Shown here one piece after another: positions 58,639-64,000 of a stretch of 64,000 nucleotides of DNA. Position 1 is the first letter of the stretch. Each line of letters opens with the position of its first letter. The notes under the pieces were generated by a model. That model was not told the DNA's origin. It made no database searches and worked only from the letters and a program-made list of their open reading frames with translations. The stretch comes from Streptomyces sp. STR69 (GTDB taxonomy: Bacteria; Actinomycetota; Actinomycetes; Streptomycetales; Streptomycetaceae), in assembly GCF_024519455.1 (NCBI RefSeq), contig NZ_JALJRY010000016.1, positions 1 through 64,000 of the forward strand, written 5' to 3'. The position numbers were made by a program, and so were the translations under genes.

Positions 58639-59886
58639 CTAGTTCTTCGGTGAGTCCTTGGCCGGCTTGTCGCACAGGGCGTGGTCGACGAGGGTGCCTG
58701 TCGCGCGGTTGAGGGCGGTGAGGTCCGGGGGTGCGGTGGTGGTCGTGATGGAGACGGTCACCGCGCGCCTGCCGTCGGCGCTCACCGCGGGGCGGGTGTT
58801 GACGCCGACTCCGTCGCCCTCGTGGGTGTAGTAGGAACCGCCGCAGGAGAGCGGGATCTTGCGCAGGCCGAGGCCGTAGGTGCCCTCGGGCATCTCGGCC
58901 ACGTCCTCCGGGTCGTCGGTCCGCTGCACGGTCTGCCGCATCTCGCGCCACTGTGCGGCGGGGAGCAGCCTGCCGTCGGCCAGAGCCCGGAAGAAGGTGT
59001 TCAGGTCGGCGGTGGTGCTCACCACACCGGAGTCCGCGGTGTGCTGGAGGCTGTGATCCGTGACGTCGAGACGCTTGCCGTCGGCGGTCGTCAGGTACGC
59101 GTTCACGTGCGGGTCGGGCAGGAACGGGTCGAGCCCGGGGACGGAGGTGTTGCGCAGTCCGAGCTTCGCGATGATCCGGTGAGCGACCAGGTCCTGCCAG
59201 CTCGCGCCACCGGCTTTCTCGGCGATCATCCCGGCCAGCAGGTAGTTGGTGTTGGAGTACGTCCATCGGGTGGCTCCGTCCGGCTGCGGGACGAAGAGCG
59301 GGTGGTGCTTCATCGCGATCGCGACCATGTCGGCCGCCGGGGTGGTGTCGTAGCGGATCTCGTCGAGGTGGTTGAACAGGCGGTCCTGGATCTCCGGGTC
59401 GTCGATGTAGTCGTACAGGCCGCTGGTCTGGCGGAGCAGGTCGCGGACGGTGATGCGGGTGCCGTCGTTGCCGTTGCCCGTGACGACTCCCGGCAGCCAG
59501 TGCTCGACGGTGTCGTCGAGTGACAGCCGTTTCTCCGCCGTGAGTTGGAGGACGACGGTCGCCACGAACGTCTTCGTCGTGCTCGCCACACGGAAGTGCG
59601 CGTTCCAGGGGATCGGGGCCGTGGAGTCGGCCGCGCGGGTACCGATGCGGGCCATGAGGGGTGCGCCGTTCGGTCCGTCGACCCTGGCCAGCACGTTCAC
59701 ATCGCCGCCTCGGGCCTGCCGTACGGCTGCCAGGTCGCGCTGGAGCACGGCCTCGTCGTACACGTGGAAGGGGCGGTTCGGTGTCGGGTGTCCGGTGGTG
59801 GCGGTCGCTGCCATGGGTGAGCCCAGTGCGAGCAACGCCGCTGCCAGCACGGCGGCGCCGGTCTTCCTCGACGACGGTGTCTGCAT
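58639..59886 (-). CDS. Secreted serine hydrolase (D-alanyl-D-alanine carboxypeptidase/beta-lactamase fold)
   Basis: A 415-residue exported protein. The signal peptide is about residues 1–32 (TGAAVLAAALLALGSPMAATATT). The nucleophile motif is S102-TTK in FRVASTTKTF, the second motif YSN (RWTYSNTNYLLAGM), and the third-motif region is HEGDGVG. It is likely a class C-type carboxypeptidase or esterase acting outside the membrane. ATG 59886 follows GGGGGA; the frame to 59946 lacks support. It converges on thiC with only 26 bp between stops. Confidence 0.88.
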   Translation of the reverse strand: MQTPSSRKTGAAVLAAALLALGSPMAATATTGHPTPNRPFHVYDEAVLQRDLAAVRQARGGDVNVLARVDGPNGAPLMARIGTRAADSTAPIPWNAHFRVASTTKTFVATVVLQLTAEKRLSLDDTVEHWLPGVVTGNGNDGTRITVRDLLRQTSGLYDYIDDPEIQDRLFNHLDEIRYDTTPAADMVAIAMKHHPLFVPQPDGATRWTYSNTNYLLAGMIAEKAGGASWQDLVAHRIIAKLGLRNTSVPGLDPFLPDPHVNAYLTTADGKRLDVTDHSLQHTADSGVVSTTADLNTFFRALADGRLLPAAQWREMRQTVQRTDDPEDVAEMPEGTYGLGLRKIPLSCGGSYYTHEGDGVGVNTRPAVSADGRRAVTVSITTTTAPPDLTALNRATGTLVDHALCDKPAKDSPKN

Positions 59887-60099
59887 GTCCGAATCCCCCG
59901 TTGATCCTGGTCCTGATCGGTGACGATCACCAGCCAACCCGATCAAGACGCGGGGGAGGATGGGGCTGCCCGCCGAATGCGGGGTCCAGGTAACCCCCTA
60001 CGAGTCCGTCGCGGCTGACCCCGCTGGACGTCGTAACGGAAGAGACAAGATCACACGTGCCGCGATCAAGGTCTCCACCCGGTCTCTACCCTGCCTGGC

Positions 60100-61206
60100 A
60101 TGGGTGGGATCGATCTGGCCAACGGGGTAGTCGGCGCGGTGCTGGGCATGCTGGTCGCGGTGCTGTTCCAGGATCCGATACAGAACGGCTGGTACCGGCT
60201 GCGCGCCCGTTCGAAGAGCGCGGTACGCGGTCTGCGCCGGCGGGAGGAGTCCAGCCCGGCGTGGCAGACGTTCTCCCTCGGTCCGCTTCACACCTCTGCC
60301 CTGATAGTCGAGGGCGACGGGGAGTCGTCCATACAGGCGCAAGCCGTTTACATCCAGGTATTGGACCAGGAAATCGAGCTGCCCCCGGACATGGTGGGCT
60401 GGCGGGCCGAGATCGAGGAAGAAAGCGCGCGCCTGCAGGCAGAGGGCCGAACACCGTTGTGGAACGGACCGCGATACGCGGTCGAGACGGTCGGTATTTC
60501 CCGAACCGCGCTCGACGAACAGCCGGAAATCCATCTGCGTCTGCGTCCGACGGACTACTACACTTTCCTCGCGGCCCAGCAATTGGACCGTCGGCTGTCC
60601 GACGGGACCACCCCTCGTTCGCGCTATCTCGATCCCGAGGACCCGCTGTCGGCACCCGCATTTCTGCAATGCAGTTTCGCGGTGAACATCGCGGTGGTGA
60701 CGGCCGACGACATGCTGATCGTCAGTCAACGCAGCAACAGGGTCCGTATGGCCCCGGGCGTCTGGAACTCGTCCGTGAACGAGGGCATGTCACGGCATAT
60801 CGACTCGTCCGGCAGGAACGCCCCGGATCTGCACGCGGTCGCACGGCGCGGCATGCGCGAGGAACTGTCCATAGAACCGCACGAGTACGCACTCGACATG
60901 CTCGCCTTCGTGCTGGACATCGAGAAGCGTCATTGGAGTGCTCACTTCTACGCCCGCCTCAAGGACGTGAGTTGCGTCGATATGCAGGCGCGAATGAGCA
61001 GAGGGGTGGCGGACAGATGGGAACACCAGACCATCGATTTCGTTCCGTTCCGCCCTTCGGCGGTGATCAAGTACATGTTGCGCGCCGATCGCATTCACCG
61101 GTGGGCCCCTGTCGCACCGGCGCTCTTCCATCTCGCACTGGTACACGTCCACAGCCGCGCCCCGGTGGAAAGGGCCGCAGCGCAGATAATTCGCCGAATT
61201 CAGTGA
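60100..61206 (+). CDS. Membrane-anchored protein with a degenerate Nudix-like domain
   Basis: A 368-residue protein. One TM helix lies near the N terminus (LANGVVGAVLGMLVAVLFQ, about 6–24), followed by basic residues and a region of about 140 residues of unknown fold. A Nudix-like domain follows from about 195 (VNIAVVTADDMLIVSQRSN) with the box ending in RGMREELSI (250–258). The first Glu of the RE-x2-EE signature is Gly here, so hydrolysis may be lost or altered. TACCCT (60087–60092) ends 7 bp before the ATG, implying a leaderless mRNA. Some weaker codon bias suggests later arrival. SMODS-associated Nudix proteins have similar layouts, but I cannot confirm the link. Confidence 0.75.
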   Translation: MGGIDLANGVVGAVLGMLVAVLFQDPIQNGWYRLRARSKSAVRGLRRREESSPAWQTFSLGPLHTSALIVEGDGESSIQAQAVYIQVLDQEIELPPDMVGWRAEIEEESARLQAEGRTPLWNGPRYAVETVGISRTALDEQPEIHLRLRPTDYYTFLAAQQLDRRLSDGTTPRSRYLDPEDPLSAPAFLQCSFAVNIAVVTADDMLIVSQRSNRVRMAPGVWNSSVNEGMSRHIDSSGRNAPDLHAVARRGMREELSIEPHEYALDMLAFVLDIEKRHWSAHFYARLKDVSCVDMQARMSRGVADRWEHQTIDFVPFRPSAVIKYMLRADRIHRWAPVAPALFHLALVHVHSRAPVERAAAQIIRRIQ

Positions 61207-61234
61207 ATTCGGTCAATTCAATTAATTCGGGTGT

Positions 61235-61270
61235 TCGGCTTGCGCTCCCCTGGGTGGGGGCGCAAGCCGA
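61235..61270. terminator. Bidirectional terminator
   Basis: A 15-bp stem, TCGGCTTGCGCTCCC with its partner ending GCGCAAGCCGA (61235–61270), between the converging Nudix-like gene and the repeat-tailed membrane protein gene. An AT-rich run with repeated AATTC (61206–61229) precedes it. Confidence 0.8.
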
Positions 61271-61274
61271 GGGG

Positions 61275-62129
61275 CTACTCCGGCGCGTGCTCGGGCCCCC
61301 CGAAGTCCGGGCTGCTGAAGTCCGGGCTGCTGAAGCTCGGTCGGTGACCCGGCTCCGGGCCGTCGTCGGGGCTGGAGAAGCCCGGACGGTCGTAGCCGAG
61401 GTGCGGCATGCGACTCGGTGCCGAGGGTGTCGTACGGCGTCGTGCCGTCGTGCCCGGGGCCGCGAGCGCCTCCTGGAGGAACGGCAGGATGCCGCGCTCC
61501 AGAAGGGCGTCGTGCCAGGCTTCCCTGGCCCGGGTCACCTCACCGCCCGACTCGCCGTAGGGGTCGGTGTCGAACGTCGGCCGGTTGCGCAGGGCCGTGA
61601 GCAGCAGGCCGATGGCGGCGACGAGGATCGCCGCGGCGGTCATCGCGCCGAACACCCAGCCGGCGGTGAGCATGGTCTGCGCGAACGCGGGCTCGGGGGT
61701 GAGCATCTTGAGGATGTAACCCACGAGCAGGAATATCGCCGCGGCCGTGCCGGCGAGGACGGGGGTGAGGACGGCGGCGACGGCGACGGCACCCGCACCC
61801 TCGGCAGCCTCCCCCAGGGTGGTGGCGAGCCCCATCGCGCCCACGCCGCCCGGCTCCGCGGAGCCGGTCTCGTGGACGGACGACGGGGTGGACGACGCCG
61901 GCTGGCGCAGTTCCTCGCGGACCTTCACGTAGTGCTGGTACTCGGTCGCCGCGGCCGCCGTGATGAGTGCGGTGGCGTTCAGCGCCATGGTGCGCAGCTG
62001 TTCGGGGTTGAGCCGCTTACCGACAGCGGCCAGTTCCGGGCGGGTAGGGGCGGAGCGCAGCGCCTCGTCGAGGATCCGCTCGTACTCCTGGCGGTCCTCG
62101 CTGTGCAGGTGCTGCGGAACGCTGTTCAT
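61275..62129 (-). CDS. Membrane protein with a repeated C-terminal tail
   Basis: About 284 residues. A helical, charged N terminus (HSEDRQEYERILDEALRSAP) is followed by two TM helices near the middle (AAAIFLLVGYILKML and GAMTAAAILVAAIGLLLTAL). The C-terminal tail is rich in Pro, Ser, Phe and Asp, with FSSPD repeats. ATG 62129 has GGGG at good spacing; ATG 62135 adds two residues. I recognise no family. Confidence 0.75.
   Translation of the reverse strand: MNSVPQHLHSEDRQEYERILDEALRSAPTRPELAAVGKRLNPEQLRTMALNATALITAAAATEYQHYVKVREELRQPASSTPSSVHETGSAEPGGVGAMGLATTLGEAAEGAGAVAVAAVLTPVLAGTAAAIFLLVGYILKMLTPEPAFAQTMLTAGWVFGAMTAAAILVAAIGLLLTALRNRPTFDTDPYGESGGEVTRAREAWHDALLERGILPFLQEALAAPGTTARRRTTPSAPSRMPHLGYDRPGFSSPDDGPEPGHRPSFSSPDFSSPDFGGPEHAPE
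61301..61345 (-). repeat. 15-bp repeats encoding FSSPD
   Basis: A unit close to GTCCGGGCTGCTGAA repeats with 15-bp period (about 61306 and 61321, with a variant beyond), encoding FSSPDFSSPDF in the tail of the membrane protein. Confidence 0.8.
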
Positions 62130-62327
62130 GTGCATCCCCCGATGCTCCGTAGGGCTTGGGGCTCGCATGCCAACGAGCCGTCGGGCAGAAACGGAGGGGA
62201 GCCTGCTACGGATAAGCCGATGGTAGAGCGGCGACGGCACACGGTGACAGGGGGTTTCCAGAAATTGGCCCCTGGCCAGCGCTGTCGTCCGCCGGTCCTC
62301 CGAGGGGGACGTCTGCCCGTTAAACGC

Positions 62328-63428
62328 TCAGATATCCAACGGCAGTTGCTGGACCAGCAGTTTTCCGGCCATGGTCACTCCACCGTCCATCGCGATGGCG
62401 AGTCCCTCGGCGTAGACGTGCGGTCCCTCGACCACGGGGCCGGCGGTGTCCTCGCCGTCCTCGGAACCGACATCGCCCAGGAGATAGGGAATCGGGCTGT
62501 GGCCGTGCACGATCCGGGTCCCGCCGTACATGTCGAGCAATGAGCGGACATGTTCGGCACCTCCCTCGTCGCGGAAGGAGAAGCGTTTGGTGAACTTGCG
62601 GAACACGTCCCACACCTCGTCCGCGTCGTTGCGCGTGAGGGTCTCGCGGACGTTGTCGTTGACCGCCTCGATCGAGTCGCCGTAGTCGAGGTAGGCGGTG
62701 GTGTCGGAGTGGACGAGCAGATGGCCGTCGACCTGCTCCATGGCGTCCAGCCGGGACATCCACTGCAGGTGGACGTCCTGGAGGCGGTCCATATCGGTCT
62801 TCTGGCCGCCGTTGAGCAGCCAGGCCGCCTGGAAGGTGGCGGTGCCCGCGCCGGAGTTGACGGGGGTGTCGCCGAACCGCTTGGCGCCGAGCAGCAGTAG
62901 CTCGTGGTTGCCCATGAGGGCCTTGCAGTAACCGCCGGCCGCTGCGGCTTCGGCGGACAGCCGCATCACCAGGTCGATGACGCCGATGCCGTCCGGCCCG
63001 CGGTCGGTGAAGTCGCCGAGGAACCAGAGCCGCGCGGTGCCCGCGCACCAGCTGCCGGCCGAGTCGATCAGACCCTTCTCCCGCAGTGCGTCCACCAGTT
63101 CGTCGAGGTAGCCGTGCACATCCCCTACGACGAACAGCGGACCGGGACCCTCCGACTGCCGCGGGATGCCCACCGACGCCGGGTCCACCGCGACCTGAAC
63201 CGTGTCACCCCGATGGATGACCGGCAGATCGCGCCGGGTGGGCGTGTAGCCCTCCGGATAGACCTCCTCGAAGGCCTCGTCAAAGGCCTCCTCGTCGGGT
63301 CGTACGGCGCCGCCGGGCTGCGCGCTGTCGGCGTACGGACCGGTCTCGTGGACGTATGCCGGCACCCGGAAGTCGCGCAACGTCGCCGTGCGCTCCATCT
63401 CGGGTCCCTGACCGGCCCCCTGAGTCAT
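62328..63428 (-). CDS. Calcineurin-like metallophosphoesterase
   Basis: A 366-residue protein with all PPP-type motifs in order: GDVHG (102–106), GDFTDRG, GNHE, then HSDTTAY and VHGHSPIPYLLG. These bind two metal ions and cleave phosphoester bonds. The first 95 residues are a variable acidic region. Substrate unknown; the motifs resemble bacterial protein phosphatases of the PrpA type. I chose ATG 63428 because GGAGGGG precedes it; ATG 63443 adds five residues. Confidence 0.88.
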   Translation of the reverse strand: MTQGAGQGPEMERTATLRDFRVPAYVHETGPYADSAQPGGAVRPDEEAFDEAFEEVYPEGYTPTRRDLPVIHRGDTVQVAVDPASVGIPRQSEGPGPLFVVGDVHGYLDELVDALREKGLIDSAGSWCAGTARLWFLGDFTDRGPDGIGVIDLVMRLSAEAAAAGGYCKALMGNHELLLLGAKRFGDTPVNSGAGTATFQAAWLLNGGQKTDMDRLQDVHLQWMSRLDAMEQVDGHLLVHSDTTAYLDYGDSIEAVNDNVRETLTRNDADEVWDVFRKFTKRFSFRDEGGAEHVRSLLDMYGGTRIVHGHSPIPYLLGDVGSEDGEDTAGPVVEGPHVYAEGLAIAMDGGVTMAGKLLVQQLPLDI

Positions 63429-64000
63429 CGACCCCTCCACCATCACGCCGCGTCTGCACCGCGTCGGACTGCCTGGTCGCAGCGGCCCGCGGTGTCGTGG
63501 GCCCATCATAGGAATGCGGATCGCGCCATGTGATGACCCAGGGGTGGTGAATCAGAGCAGGACTCCGGTTCACCGTGGCTTTCGCCCCGATTGGGCAGGT
63601 CTTCGACCACTCGACCAGCACCCGAGGGACGATCGGTTCCCGCCGGAAGGGCGGCTGGATTTCGCCGGTGCGGTTGCCTCCGGCGGTTGCCATCCTCCAC
63701 CTCCGAGTTCGTTGAGAGCGCCGACCTTCGCCTGCCGACTCCGGTACGACTGTCAGCCGACGCTTCCCGACTTCGGTGCGGACGCCGACCGCCGACGCCG
63801 GTGCCGGGTGGGTGCCTGGGCGCCGTAGAAGTGGGGGCGGTGCAGGGGGCAGGGCAGGCGGTACGGGCCGAACGGCGCCGGGTGGGAGTCCCGGTACCGT
63901 TCGGCCCGTACCGGAGCCCGAGGGAGGCATCTGGGCATCGCCCGCCCGCCCTCCGCTCCGCCCCGAGAGGTGCCCGGCACCGCGCCCACCCCCTCACCGA
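63429..64000. other. Right end of the window, no convincing gene
   Basis: About 570 bp upstream of the metallophosphoesterase gene. Several short frames are open on both strands, but none has a ribosome site and a recognisable product. It contains a strong hairpin at 63860–63912 and presumably the metallophosphoesterase promoter. Confidence 0.6.
63860..63912. terminator. Large inverted repeat, probable terminator
   Basis: A perfect 16-bp stem, GGTACGGGCCGAACGG (63860–63875) with CCGTTCGGCCCGTACC (63897–63912), and a 21-nt loop that can itself pair partly. It probably ends a transcript entering from the right. Confidence 0.6.

Noticed and set aside
63753..63989. 78-codon minus-strand frame at the right edge
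   Set aside because: The large hairpin 63860–63912 lies within it, the product is low-complexity and basic, and no family is recognised.

Overview
The window is the replication-origin core of a Streptomyces-type actinobacterial chromosome. The evidence is very high G+C with strong GC3 bias, frequent GTG and TTG starts, the gene order gnd–dnaN–oriC–dnaA–rpmH–rnpA–yidD–yidC–jag–rsmG–parA–parB–trxA/trxB–sigM–murJ–pcnA, the cell-wall gene femX, and the Streptomyces sporulation pair ssgR–ssgA. Organism and symbols come from recognising protein families and gene order; no database search was run.

Layout. 1–385 is the 5' part of a 6-phosphogluconate dehydrogenase gene that runs off the left edge. 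535–1665 is dnaN. 1810–2640 is oriC: two clusters of DnaA boxes, a (TAG)4/GC-cluster/double-box element at 1895–1928 that resembles the DnaA-trio unwinding system, and a phased 11-bp tandem array at 2531–2640. dnaA (minus) and rpmH–rnpA–yidD–yidC–jag–rsmG (plus) diverge from a shared promoter region with two DnaA boxes. parA–parB follow (8922–11092). 11093–17039 carries an acetyltransferase, thioredoxin and its reductase (with a good SigR-type promoter), and sigM with its anti-sigma gene. 15321–21858 is an envelope block (pseudokinase, MurJ flippase, a large secreted/membrane protein). 22117–34959 holds a CCA-adding enzyme, an LppU-like protein, an MFS protein, inositol-phosphate synthase, a PadR regulator, a bifunctional PBP, a GT87-like membrane protein, an alanine-racemase-like protein and FemX. 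35238–36973 is rpsF–ssb–rpsR–rplI, and 38975–40453 is dnaB. 40539–53183 is mostly ordinary metabolic, regulatory and transport genes. 53382–54827 is ssgR–ssgA. 55018–58612 holds a YibE/F protein and riboswitch-controlled thiC. 58639–63428 holds a serine hydrolase, an unusual membrane-anchored Nudix-like protein, a membrane protein with a short-repeat tail, and a metallophosphoesterase.

The genes cover initiation (DnaA), clamp (DnaN), helicase (DnaB), SSB, origin segregation (ParAB–parS), membrane insertion (YidC/YidD) and the peptidoglycan pathway (MurJ, PBP, FemX, racemase-like protein).

Segregation sites are a prominent second layer. I find 12 perfect 14-bp parS sites and 3 one-mismatch sites, all to the right of oriC between 8753 and 56700. 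Several are the centres of long palindromes that double as transcription terminators, two are read in the same frame inside genes (peptide VSRET), and two degenerate copies lie in the variable arm of the thiC TPP riboswitch. Together with the oriC 11-mers and the trio-like element, these are the most unusual things seen. No transposon, CRISPR array, tRNA or rRNA gene was recognised.
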